Shown piece after piece: positions 15,278 through 23,159 of a DNA stretch of 43,085 nucleotides. The notes below the pieces were generated by a model. It saw nothing but the letters and a program-made list of their open reading frames with translations. It had not been told where the DNA came from and searched no databases. Position 1 is the first letter of the stretch. The number at the start of each line of letters is the position of its first letter. Source of the stretch: Sphingomonas sp. (GTDB lineage Bacteria; Pseudomonadota; Alphaproteobacteria; Sphingomonadales; Sphingomonadaceae); NCBI RefSeq assembly GCF_025362505.1, contig NZ_JANYGG010000116.1, positions 1 through 43,085 on the forward strand, in the 5' to 3' direction. The position numbers and the translations under genes are program-made.

Positions 15278-18200
15278 CTAGAAAAGATTTCCCAGTTTTA
15301 TCTTGGCGCCAGCGTAGAAATACCTCCCGATTGCGCTGACCGGATAACCAAAGCCTGCCGCGATATCGGGTTGCTGATCGGTGAAATTATTGACCCCGCC
15401 GTAGAGAGTGAAGCGTTTTTGTACATCGAAGCTCAGTTGAATATCGTGTTCCCAGCGCTCCTTGTACATGACGTAGCGCGGGTCATAGTTCGGATGCGCC
15501 GCTTGCTGTATCATAGTATATCGCTCGGTCTTCCCCTGCCAGGCAAGGCCATAGTTGATCGTGAGCGGCCCATGAAGCCAGCTGACGTCCAGGTTGCCGC
15601 TATATTTGGGGCGATAGGTTCGGTTACGCTGTTGTTCTGGCTTTCCTCCAACAGTTGCGAGGAAGGTGAGATCATGCAGGTACCCCCCTGACAGGCGAAA
15701 ATTCAAGCGGCCGAATGCCGGTGACACATTGAGCCGGTAGGCCGCGCTGAGTTCAAGACCCGACGTCTTGAACCCGGCGACATTCAACGTTTGGGTCGTG
15801 TATGAATTGATGAATCCAGTGGTTGGCGACCGAGTGAAGCCGTTGCAGAAAACATTCTGGAGCGTGGACTGGTCAACGCAAAGCTTGAACACTTCGTTGA
15901 CGTCGGGCGTGTTGATCGCATTCGTCAACTTGATATCATACCAATCGGCGGTGACGAAAAACCCGGGCAGGAAGCGCGGTCGAAGAACGATGCCCGCCGT
16001 CCACGTTTTCGCCGTTTCTGCCTGCAGGTTGGGGTTTCCGCCTGACAGGCCGGGCTGGCTCGTGCTCTGCCTGGGGTCGGTTGATGGACTGAACGCCGCG
16101 ATCTGTCCCGGACTCAGCCCCAGCGCAGTCAACGTCGCCGTGCAGTTTGCCGCACGGTATTGAGTTCCCTCAGGAAGGTTCGTCGGATCGCACGGATCAT
16201 TCAGGAAGGTCTGAACGCCCTGCCGCGGGCTGAATAACTCGGTAATATTGGGTGCACGGACCGCGCGCGAAACCGTGCCACGGAACGTGATGTCGCGCAC
16301 TGGCGAATAAGTCCCGTCTATTTTCCAGGTGGTCGTCGATCCGATCGTCGAATATTTGGAAAAACGAATGGCGCCTCCGAATGATAGATCCTCGGCGAAG
16401 GGCAGATGGGCAAGCAGCGGGACGTTTATTTCGCCATAGGCTTCCTTGACGTCGAATTGGCCACCACTCGGGAGGGTCTGGTTCCCGCCGTCGAAGAAGC
16501 CGCCTTGGGCGAACGCCGATGGCGTCGAACGGGTTTTCTCCTTGCGATATTCGGCGCCGAGCGCAAATCGGATGGGGCCCCCAGGCAGGCTGAACAGGGG
16601 ACCGAGATCCCCGGACACGGATCCGGACGCCACTCGCTGGTCGCTCGAGGCGCGGGTGACGTCGTTAACGAACGCGAATTTTTGCCCGGCTTCGGAGCTG
16701 TTGCCATAACCGAGCAGCGTGAGCGGCGCACATTCTCCCGGCTTGAAGCTCAACGGGGCGCCGGAGACCGGAGCGCCCGTGATGTTGGCGATTCCGGCAT
16801 AGTTGTTCGCGTCGATGATTGTTTCGCCAGGAAGATTGATCCGGCACGTCGGTTTGCCTGTCACCGGGTCGATCACTGCATCGACCGCTGCATAGTAACG
16901 GTCGGTCAAGCGGGTGTTGCTCGACGTCAGGACGGACGTTGAGCGACCATAGACGTACGAAAGCTCGTATTTCAGATTGCCGCTTCGATCGCCTTCACTC
17001 AGCGATCCGTTCAGGCCAATCACGCCGCGGTAAGTCTTTCGCCTTGCCGATTGCGACTGCACCCCCAAATCAAAATTGTCGCGGCTGACAAGCGCGCCAA
17101 TCGGCGCCGCCGTGCCGAACCGCTGCTGAAGATAGTAATTGTCAGGTGTCAGAAAGGTAAAGAAGTCAAAGGACGGTTGGACGACTGTAAATGCACTAGT
17201 GTTGACGTACTTTCCTTCAACGAATACCTTCAACGCCGATGAAAATTCGTATCCTGCTAACAAGTTTACGTTATGTCGCTCGATCTTCGGTTCAATGTCA
17301 CCGAAATACCCCGCAGTAGGCGTGTTCGACGTGCTGTTGTAGGCTCTGCCCCCGCTCCCGGGGATTTGAATGCCACGGTCGTAAGGCCGACCGTCCCCAT
17401 CGAAATTCGGCACGAACTGAAACTCAGTCGCATTCGTGTCGGGGTTGAAAACGCCGATATCGACTGCCCCGTTGGGCGCGCTATCCGACCAGCTCACGTT
17501 GGAGTAAATTTTGTCGTAAGGGAGACTGAGATTATTAGTCCCGTCAGACTGGGTTGGGTTATCGACGTTCCGCAACAATTGCAGGTTGCGCGCAGGATTG
17601 CCGAGATAATCGCGCTGGCGCTGATTTAAGCGGTCCGATTTATTATATTCGTAGGCAAGAGTGACGTTTCCGCGCTTGTCAGCGAAATTGTGGCCGAGAA
17701 CGACCGAGCCATAGCGATTGCCGGCATCTCCGCGTGACGAAATCCCCGACTGAAGGCGCGCGGACAATCCTTCGAAATTTCGTTTCAGCCGGAAGTTGAC
17801 GACCCCCGTGACGCCGTCCGCGCCGTAGATCGCCGAGACGCCTCCGGTCAGGATATCGACGCCCTCGATCAGATCGACCGGAATCGTGTTGATGTCGACC
17901 GAATTCTCGCCCGAAAAAGCGTTCACGTGCCGACGGCCGTCCACCAGAACCAGGGTGCGCTGCGAGCCGAGGTTGCGCAGGTTCAGGACGCTCGTGCCGA
18001 CGTTCGCTGGACTCGATGATCCTCCATAATTCTGGTAATTCGAACCGGCATTCGAGCCGCTGGTCAAAGACCCGACAAGTGCCGGGGAATCGACCAGGAT
18101 CGAAGTCACGTCGGTTTTCCCGGACTGCTCGATCATCTGCGAAGATACCGATGTCACCGGATTGGCGAACTCGATTTCAGGGCGCGCGATGCGCGTGCCT

Positions 18201-18340
18201 GTCACGATGATGGCCTGGCGGTCTTCGCCCGCGGCCTTTTCCTGGGTCGACGGGGCTTGCGCGTATACGGGAGCCGCAAGCATCAACCAGGAAAGTGTGG
18301 ATGTCCCCGAAATCAGCCGGATCAACGTCACGATTTTCAT
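15278..18340 (-). CDS. large TonB-dependent receptor
   Basis: 1020-residue outer membrane receptor. The signal peptide is residues 1-28 (APVYAQA) and the TonB box is AIIVTGTRI (about 43-51). The plug has the 'oar-like' sphingomonad style with a Gly/Ser/Asn-rich loop, then LNLRNLGSQRTLVLVDGRRHV, and IYGADGVTGVVNF. The barrel ends in the correct C-terminal aromatic residue (KLGNLF). The ATG at 18340 has AAGGGGG upstream; a TTG one codon before is less likely. Base composition is visibly richer in A+T than the housekeeping genes to the right. Substrate unknown; with the adjacent S9 peptidase, peptides or a peptide-linked compound are plausible. Confidence 0.94.
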   Translation of the reverse strand: MKIVTLIRLISGTSTLSWLMLAAPVYAQAPSTQEKAAGEDRQAIIVTGTRIARPEIEFANPVTSVSSQMIEQSGKTDVTSILVDSPALVGSLTSGSNAGSNYQNYGGSSSPANVGTSVLNLRNLGSQRTLVLVDGRRHVNAFSGENSVDINTIPVDLIEGVDILTGGVSAIYGADGVTGVVNFRLKRNFEGLSARLQSGISSRGDAGNRYGSVVLGHNFADKRGNVTLAYEYNKSDRLNQRQRDYLGNPARNLQLLRNVDNPTQSDGTNNLSLPYDKIYSNVSWSDSAPNGAVDIGVFNPDTNATEFQFVPNFDGDGRPYDRGIQIPGSGGRAYNSTSNTPTAGYFGDIEPKIERHNVNLLAGYEFSSALKVFVEGKYVNTSAFTVVQPSFDFFTFLTPDNYYLQQRFGTAAPIGALVSRDNFDLGVQSQSARRKTYRGVIGLNGSLSEGDRSGNLKYELSYVYGRSTSVLTSSNTRLTDRYYAAVDAVIDPVTGKPTCRINLPGETIIDANNYAGIANITGAPVSGAPLSFKPGECAPLTLLGYGNSSEAGQKFAFVNDVTRASSDQRVASGSVSGDLGPLFSLPGGPIRFALGAEYRKEKTRSTPSAFAQGGFFDGGNQTLPSGGQFDVKEAYGEINVPLLAHLPFAEDLSFGGAIRFSKYSTIGSTTTWKIDGTYSPVRDITFRGTVSRAVRAPNITELFSPRQGVQTFLNDPCDPTNLPEGTQYRAANCTATLTALGLSPGQIAAFSPSTDPRQSTSQPGLSGGNPNLQAETAKTWTAGIVLRPRFLPGFFVTADWYDIKLTNAINTPDVNEVFKLCVDQSTLQNVFCNGFTRSPTTGFINSYTTQTLNVAGFKTSGLELSAAYRLNVSPAFGRLNFRLSGGYLHDLTFLATVGGKPEQQRNRTYRPKYSGNLDVSWLHGPLTINYGLAWQGKTERYTMIQQAAHPNYDPRYVMYKERWEHDIQLSFDVQKRFTLYGGVNNFTDQQPDIAAGFGYPVSAIGRYFYAGAKIKLGNLF

Positions 18341-18440
18341 CAAAGCCCCCTTTTTGCCGTTTTAAACCGGCCTGGGTCCCGTTCTGCAACTGTATTGCGT
18401 GAAATCAAGTTGATTTTTGCATCGCAGCAGAGAATTCCTG

Positions 18441-18525
18441 GGGCCAAGACTCATAACCACCAGATGATGGTGGCGGCGAGGTGGATGTTGCCGAGGAAAT
18501 TGGCGGCGAGTTTGTCGTAGCGGGT
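18441..18525 (-). repeat. 85-bp perfect inverted repeat, right copy
   Basis: Exact reverse complement of 12771-12855. The pair is separated by 5.6 kb and could support inversion of the enclosed segment by homologous recombination, although 85 bp is short. Confidence 0.95.
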
Positions 18526-18540
18526 GGCGAAGCGCCATCT
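18441..18540 (-). pseudogene. IS5-type transposase C-terminal fragment, second copy
   Basis: Reading leftward from about 18537 the frame gives W-R-F-A-T-R-Y-D-K-L and ends at TGA 18451-18453, the same terminal codons as the copy at 12714-12845. The homology to the first copy breaks at about 18526-18540, so a shorter piece remains here. It lies 100 bp upstream of the TonB receptor gene start, oriented in the same direction. Confidence 0.8.
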
Positions 18541-19096
18541 CGCTCTCTTCATCACTGGAAAGCTTGAATCACATCAAAACAGTGATGAAAATCCCCTTGA
18601 TGGGTCCCGGCCCTAAATCGCTCAATCAGCAAACAGCCATGTTTTCTCAAATCGCCTCTCCCCGCACCTAGGCGCAGGTTGGAGCGTGCTTTCGCTACAA
18701 CGCAAGTCGAACTGGACGTTGAAGTTCGCGCAACCGTTGCTCGGTCGAATCAGCAAGAGGCCGGATTGTAGCTAGAAAGGTGGACCGCCCGCGCTTCCAT
18801 TGATCTTGTTCAATAAGATCAACGGTTTAGACAGGGTGTTGGCGGTGGAACCGGTCACCCGCGAACCCCTCTCATGACCAAAAATTCCCGTGATACGGGA
18901 ATTTTCCCGGTCGAGAGTGAGCACTTCGATCACGGATGTTGTGGATCGGCGTTCAACGCGGGACCTCCGGTTATTATGGGCTAAGTGTCTGAGTGACTGA
19001 CCGAAAACGTGCTCCAAAGGGGGTTCCTTGCGGCGCCGATTTTGTACTGTCCAGTTTCTCCTTGTTGTGCCCAATCAATGAGTTGAGAGGCGCGAG
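18541..19096. other. non-coding stretch with three hairpins between IS remnant and recombinase remnant
   Basis: No gene is supported. Three inverted repeats are seen: TTCATCACTG (18548-18557) with CAGTGATGAA (18580-18589); TTGATCTT (18800-18807) with AAGATCAA (18815-18822); and the long AT-flanked hairpin at 18881-18905, listed separately. None has a clear terminator T-run in the direction of a neighbouring gene. Composition is lower in GC than the flanks, as expected for decayed mobile DNA. Confidence 0.5.
18881..18905. repeat. perfect 11-bp stem hairpin
   Basis: AAAATTCCCGT (18881-18891) and ACGGGAATTTT (18895-18905) are exact reverse complements around a GAT loop. It lies about 190 bp before the recombinase fragment. 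Being symmetrical with A and T flanks, it could act as a bidirectional terminator or a protein site. No function can be assigned from sequence. Confidence 0.7.
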
Positions 19097-19540
19097 ATGG
19101 GGTTCCGCGTTGGACGCCGGTGCACACTCCTTGGTATCCCGATCCAGGCGACCGACAATGATGTTCTCCGGCTCGAGACCGCGGTCCTGCTGACCCGCTC
19201 CGGACGAGCGATCCGGATAATTCAGAACGATGGCCGACTCATTCGATCCACAGTCGACCTCACACTCGTCCGATTGATCGTGAAAGCCAGAAGCTGGTGG
19301 CAACGCCTCCAACTGGAGCGTGGCCTGACCGTCAGCGGACTGGCGGCGAGCGAAGAAGTCACCCAGTCCTATGTCACCCGCATCCTGCGGCTCGCGTTCC
19401 TATCCCCGGATGTCGTGAAGTCCATCATGTCCGGTAGACAGCCCGCCTGGCTCGACAGTGGTTCACTGTGCAGCAGGGACTCCATCTCGCTCGACTGGAA
19501 TCAGCAGACGCAGACTTTCCTGCTCGGACGAGCTTCCTGA
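19097..19540 (+). CDS. stand-alone C-terminal piece of a large serine recombinase
   Basis: 147-residue frame with GAGAGG 6-11 bp before its ATG and an in-frame stop 18 bp upstream. From residue about 55 it matches what I recall of the C-terminal region of recombinases paired with DUF2924 in sphingomonads and rhizobia: a helix with LVRLIVKARSWWQRL, then an HTH-like LTVSGLAASEEVTQSYVTRILRLAFLSPD and the tail IMSGRQPAWL. The catalytic resolvase domain and the zinc ribbon are absent here. It may be a remnant of an integrated element or a small DNA-binding protein kept on its own. It lies 280 bp from the 3' end of tRNA-Ser. In 19541-19820 no further gene is seen. Confidence 0.6.
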   Translation: MGFRVGRRCTLLGIPIQATDNDVLRLETAVLLTRSGRAIRIIQNDGRLIRSTVDLTLVRLIVKARSWWQRLQLERGLTVSGLAASEEVTQSYVTRILRLAFLSPDVVKSIMSGRQPAWLDSGSLCSRDSISLDWNQQTQTFLLGRAS

Positions 19541-19820
19541 TCGTCAGCAGCGCGGGCGCCTCTCGCGCGTTCACTGGGACCGCGTGCCCTGATGGACCGA
19601 GTCCATCGGGGCTTTGCTTGACCGCGCGATGTTCGCTTGGCCCGCGACCCACCTTCTGAAAAACGGTACTGTCCGAATTGCCCCGGGAGAATCGCCCGCC
19701 ATTTGGGCGAAGTTGCCCGCCTGCCCCGGCGCTCCGCGGTGCCAGGCACCCGCGACAATGGCGCACTTCCGCGGGACGCCTAAAATGCCAGAAAATGATG
19801 TAATATTAATGACTTAGCGG

Positions 19821-19913
19821 TGGCGGAGACGGAGGGATTCGAACCCTCGGTACGAGTAAACCCCGTACGGCGGTTTAGCAAACCGCTGGTTTCAGCCACT
19901 CACCCACGTCTCC
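19821..19913 (-). tRNA. tRNA-Ser (anticodon GCT)
   Basis: The minus strand folds as a class II tRNA with a long variable arm. The acceptor stem is GGAGACG with CGTCTCC, the T arm contains GGTTCGAATCC, and the anticodon loop is TTTGCTAAA with GCT at 19879-19877, so it reads AGC/AGU serine codons. CCA is encoded (19823-19821). Its 3' end faces the recombinase and IS debris, which fits its use as an integration site, but no second copy of the 3' end was found in the window. Confidence 0.95.
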
Positions 19914-20155
19914 AGACCGCGCAGCGAGGGCGCAGTAGCGAAGGCTGAAGGCGGGTTCAACCGCCCTGCGCAGCCCGCTGCGAATCCGCCGTGCCCAATG
20001 TCGGCGAGGCGACAGTCTGTGCTGTATAAGCTTTTGAAAAATTGACATTTACGCAAAATCGGAACGTTGGCGTAATCCTTTCCCGAGGATGGTCGCAAGG
20101 GGTGCGTGCGCTGGTCGAACCGCTTGCGAAGATCGTCGAACTACCGGGCGATCGC

Positions 20156-20746
20156 CTATTTCTTGACGCGCGGCAGTGCACCGCCTTCGGTTCGTTCGGC
20201 GGACGGCATCGTTCCGCTCATGCCAGAGTCGTGGTAAGCCGGATTGCTGACGAGGCTCGACATCGTGCCAGCTGCGCAAACGTGGTCGAGCTTGGTGATA
20301 GTGATTTCGCTCCAGTCGTCCATCGCCATCGTCTTGTTGCTGCGCCCGCCCTTGTTGGTCGCGAGATCCCAGCTTGCGGTGCCGGGCGTGCCACGCTTCG
20401 TCCCTGACTTGAGGTCGTAGGTACCTTTCAGGGGCGTCGCGTCTTTCGAACTGACGTCCAACTCCTTGGTGAACACGAACGGCTTGTGCATCCGCTTGCC
20501 CGACGCCTGGCCGGTCGCCATGTCGCGCGGCGAATAGATGGACGCGCTGCTGATCGATCCGCCGCTGCAGACCAGCTTGATCACCCCGTCGTCGCTCACT
20601 CCGTCGCCATCGACGTCGCCGGTCGCAATGCGGACGTAGCGCGTGGTCCCGTCGCTGAATGTTCCGGTCGCGGTGAAATCGGTCGCCATCGCCGGTGCGG
20701 CCGCAACCAGTGCTGCCAACGCGATTTTCGCGGATATGCTCATCAT
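20156..20746 (-). CDS. exported hypothetical protein with Asp-rich calcium-type loop
   Basis: 196-residue protein with a signal peptide (residues 1-21, APAMA) and no recognised family. Notable is the loop GDVDGDGVSDDG (about 43-54), a DxDxDG calcium-binding pattern as in dockerins or thrombospondin type 3 repeats, next to a short beta-rich body. Two cysteines (LVCSGG and DHVCAAG) could pair. The C-terminus is basic (PRVKK). The first of two tandem ATGs (20746) follows GGGAGAG. It stands alone between tRNA-Ser and pyrC. Function unknown. Confidence 0.75.
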   Translation of the reverse strand: MMSISAKIALAALVAAAPAMATDFTATGTFSDGTTRYVRIATGDVDGDGVSDDGVIKLVCSGGSISSASIYSPRDMATGQASGKRMHKPFVFTKELDVSSKDATPLKGTYDLKSGTKRGTPGTASWDLATNKGGRSNKTMAMDDWSEITITKLDHVCAAGTMSSLVSNPAYHDSGMSGTMPSAERTEGGALPRVKK

Positions 20747-20800
20747 CTAGCTCTCCCTTGCCGAAGCGCGAGTGTGCGCCCTGTCGAACGCTACGGCAAG

Positions 20801-21832
20801 CTACTCCATAAACCGCCAGCCGAGCCTTTCGCCAGCGTGGAACGGGACGAGGCCGGCGACCCGGTCCGCTACGGTCGTTTCTGCCTGTTGCAGCGTCACC
20901 GTGCCGTCATTGAGCGGCAGACCGTAGAAGCGCGGACCATGCTCCGAGGCGAACCCCTCGAACCTGTCGAGCGCACCCTCCACCTCGAACACCGTCGCAT
21001 AGCTTTCGAGCGCATGGGGGGCGTTGAAGATGCCGGCGCAGCCACAGGCCGATTCCTTGGCGTCGACCGCGTGGGGTGCGCTGTCGGTGCCAAGGAAGAA
21101 TTTGGGCGAGCCGCTGACCGCCGCGGCGCGGACCGCCAGTCGGTGCGCCTCTCGCTTGACCACCGGCAGGCAATAGGCGTGGGGGCGCAGGCCGCCGGCG
21201 AACAGCGCGTTGCGGTTGAGGTGGAGGTGCTGCGGGGTGATCGTCGCGGCGACGGTGGCGGGGGCGTCGGTCACGAACTCGGCGGCTTCCTTCGTCGTGA
21301 TATGCTCGAGCACGATCTTGAGCGCGGGGAAGTCCCGCACCAGTCCGCCGAGGATGCGGTCGATGAACACCGCCTCCCGATCGAATATGTCGATGTCGGG
21401 GTCGGTCACCTCGCCGTGGACGAGCAACGGCATGCCGATCGCCTGCATCCGCTCCAATGTCGGACGGATCGCAGCGAGGTCGGTGACGCCGTGCGCGCTG
21501 TTGGTGGTCGCGTTGGCGGGATAGAGTTTCGCCGCGACCCATACGCCCTCGGCATGACCCCGCGCCAGCTCGTCGGGGTCGGCGGCGTCGGTCAGATAGC
21601 AAGTCATCAGCGGGGTGAAGCGCGTCTCTGAATTGCACCCGGCGGCGGCGATCCTTGTCCGATAGGCCGAGGCCGCCGCGACGCTCGTCACCGGCGGCGA
21701 CAGGTTGGGCATCACGATCGCCCGCGCGAACTGGCGCGCGGTGTAGGGCGCCACCGCGCGCAGCATGTCGCCGTCGCGCAAGTGGACGTGCCAGTCGTCG
21801 GGCCGGCGGATGGTGAGCGATTGCAAAGTCAC
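20801..21832 (-). CDS. pyrC: dihydroorotase, PyrC (class II) type
   Basis: 343-residue cytosolic enzyme that interconverts carbamoyl aspartate and dihydroorotate, the third step of pyrimidine synthesis. All metal-site residues of the E. coli enzyme appear at equal positions: His15 and His17 (HVHLRDG), the carboxylated Lys102 (AAKLYP), His139 (LLVHGE), His177 (LEHITT) and Asp250 (FLGTDSAPH). Length is as in E. coli PyrC (348). It is divergent from ygfZ with only 22 bp between the starts, so their promoters must lie inside coding sequence or overlap. Confidence 0.97.
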   Translation of the reverse strand: MTLQSLTIRRPDDWHVHLRDGDMLRAVAPYTARQFARAIVMPNLSPPVTSVAAASAYRTRIAAAGCNSETRFTPLMTCYLTDAADPDELARGHAEGVWVAAKLYPANATTNSAHGVTDLAAIRPTLERMQAIGMPLLVHGEVTDPDIDIFDREAVFIDRILGGLVRDFPALKIVLEHITTKEAAEFVTDAPATVAATITPQHLHLNRNALFAGGLRPHAYCLPVVKREAHRLAVRAAAVSGSPKFFLGTDSAPHAVDAKESACGCAGIFNAPHALESYATVFEVEGALDRFEGFASEHGPRFYGLPLNDGTVTLQQAETTVADRVAGLVPFHAGERLGWRFME

Positions 21833-21854
21833 CCGCGCCTCCTACCTCAAGGGC

Positions 21855-22577
21855 ATGACCGCATCCACCCTCGCCGCCACGACGCTCAACGACCGCGCCG
21901 TAGTCCGCCTGTCGGGCGACGACGTACGCGGCTTCCTCGACGGACTGGTCAGCAACAGCGTTACAGGCGAAATGCCCGTCTATGCCGCGATGCTGACGCC
22001 GCAGGGCAAGGTCATCGCCGACTTCTTCGTCTGGGCCGACCAGGACGACCTGCTCCTCGACGTCGCCGCCAACGACGCCGGCGCGCTGATCCGCCGCCTG
22101 TCGATGTATCGCCTGCGCCGCCCGATCACGATCGAGCGAGACGAGGCGCTGGCGGTCCACTGGTCGCGCGCGGCGGGGCAGGGGGCGCCCGATCCGCGCC
22201 TCCCCGAACTCGGCTGGCGCTGGCTCGCCGCCGCCACCGCACCCGCAACCGGCTATGACGAACACCGCCTCCGCCTCGGGGTTGCCGAAGCAGCCGAACT
22301 GACCGACCTTCTCTTGCTCGAATGCAACGCCACCGAGTTGAGCGGGGTCAGCTTCACCAAGGGCTGTTTCGTCGGCCAGGAGAACACCGCGCGCATGAAC
22401 TGGCGCAGCAAGGTCAACCGCCGCCTGTTCGTCGTCCCGGCGGAAGCCGCCCCCGACCGTGCCCGCGCCTTCTATCCCGAACTCGGCCTGGCGGTGGTCC
22501 ACGCCCGGATTGACGCGATCCCCGCCGACGCGATCATTCCGCCCTGGCTGGCGCCCGCGCTCGCCCCAACCGCATAA
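21855..22577 (+). CDS. ygfZ: YgfZ/GcvT-type folate-binding protein for Fe-S cluster maintenance
   Basis: 240-residue protein, tetrahydrofolate-dependent helper in assembly or repair of some Fe-S enzymes. The family motif KGCFVGQE is complete (residues about 174-181), with the conserved cysteine. The start ATG at 21855 was chosen because upstream codons would run into the pyrC start region. Its 3' end overlaps the convergent small membrane protein gene by 44 bp. Aconitase, an Fe-S enzyme, is encoded just beyond. Confidence 0.92.
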   Translation: MTASTLAATTLNDRAVVRLSGDDVRGFLDGLVSNSVTGEMPVYAAMLTPQGKVIADFFVWADQDDLLLDVAANDAGALIRRLSMYRLRRPITIERDEALAVHWSRAAGQGAPDPRLPELGWRWLAAATAPATGYDEHRLRLGVAEAAELTDLLLLECNATELSGVSFTKGCFVGQENTARMNWRSKVNRRLFVVPAEAAPDRARAFYPELGLAVVHARIDAIPADAIIPPWLAPALAPTA

Positions 22578-22800
22578 GCGCGACCAGCCCGATCCCGGCC
22601 CACACGAGGTTCAGCGCAACCGACGGCAGCGCGTTGTTCCACCATCCGTTGAGACCCACCCCAACCGCACCCACGACATTGAGCCACTGATAGGCAGACC
22701 CCTCCGACGCGATCTTGCCCGCGGTCAGCAGCCCATAGGCGGTGACGATCAGGACCGCGCCGCTCCAGCCGGCGATTTCGAACAGGAGCGCGGCAGTCAT
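22534..22800 (-). CDS. CBU_0592-like small membrane protein
   Basis: 88-residue protein with three hydrophobic segments (about 5-25, 35-50 and 57-77). It resembles the small CBU_0592 family, whose function is not known; the stretch SEGSAYQWLNVVGAVGVGLNGWWNNALPSVALN is characteristic in layout (tryptophan- and asparagine-rich between helices 2 and 3). Its ATG overlaps the stop of the GFA gene (ATGA), so it is the last gene of the acnA operon. The end runs 44 bp into the end of ygfZ on the other strand. Confidence 0.8.
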   Translation of the reverse strand: MTAALLFEIAGWSGAVLIVTAYGLLTAGKIASEGSAYQWLNVVGAVGVGLNGWWNNALPSVALNLVWAGIGLVALMRLGRARAPARAE

Positions 22801-23159
22801 TTCGGCCAGCTCAGCCCGTCGACCACTCGCACGGGAAGCGTCGCGATCCCCGGGTCATCGAGCAATCGCGCACTCACTCCGATGCGGTCGTGCGGCGGCG
22901 CGGTCAGCGGCTCCCAATGCGTCGCCACGCCGCAGTGGCGACAGCGCAGAATCCGCAGACACGGCTCGGCCATGTCGCTGCGCACATATTGATCGAGCTC
23001 GCCGTCGATCGCGATGGTGTCCGACGTCCCATAGACCAATCGCCAGCCGAGCGCGGTGCATTGCGTGCAATTGCAATCGGTAACCTGGTCGGGTCGCTCG
23101 GTCAGCCGGATCGTCACCGCGCCGCAGTGACACGATCCGCTGACGCCGTCCTTGCTCAA
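22797..23159 (-). CDS. GFA/Mss4-fold zinc protein (glutathione-dependent formaldehyde-activating family)
   Basis: 120-residue protein with the zinc cysteines of the GFA family: GSCHCGAV (Cys10, Cys12), CNCTQC (Cys29-Cys34) and CRHCG (Cys73, Cys76). Most members are of unknown role despite the family name. The best start is TTG at 23159, overlapping the aconitase stop as TTGA; no ATG or GTG exists between there and the first zinc motif. It is coupled to acnA in front and to the small membrane protein behind. Confidence 0.82.
   Translation of the reverse strand: MSKDGVSGSCHCGAVTIRLTERPDQVTDCNCTQCTALGWRLVYGTSDTIAIDGELDQYVRSDMAEPCLRILRCRHCGVATHWEPLTAPPHDRIGVSARLLDDPGIATLPVRVVDGLSWPK

Noticed and set aside
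19821-19913. att site duplication of the tRNA-Ser 3' end inside the window
   Set aside because: I found no second copy of the tRNA 3' sequence between 1 and 19.8 kb, so an integration event at this tRNA stays a suggestion.
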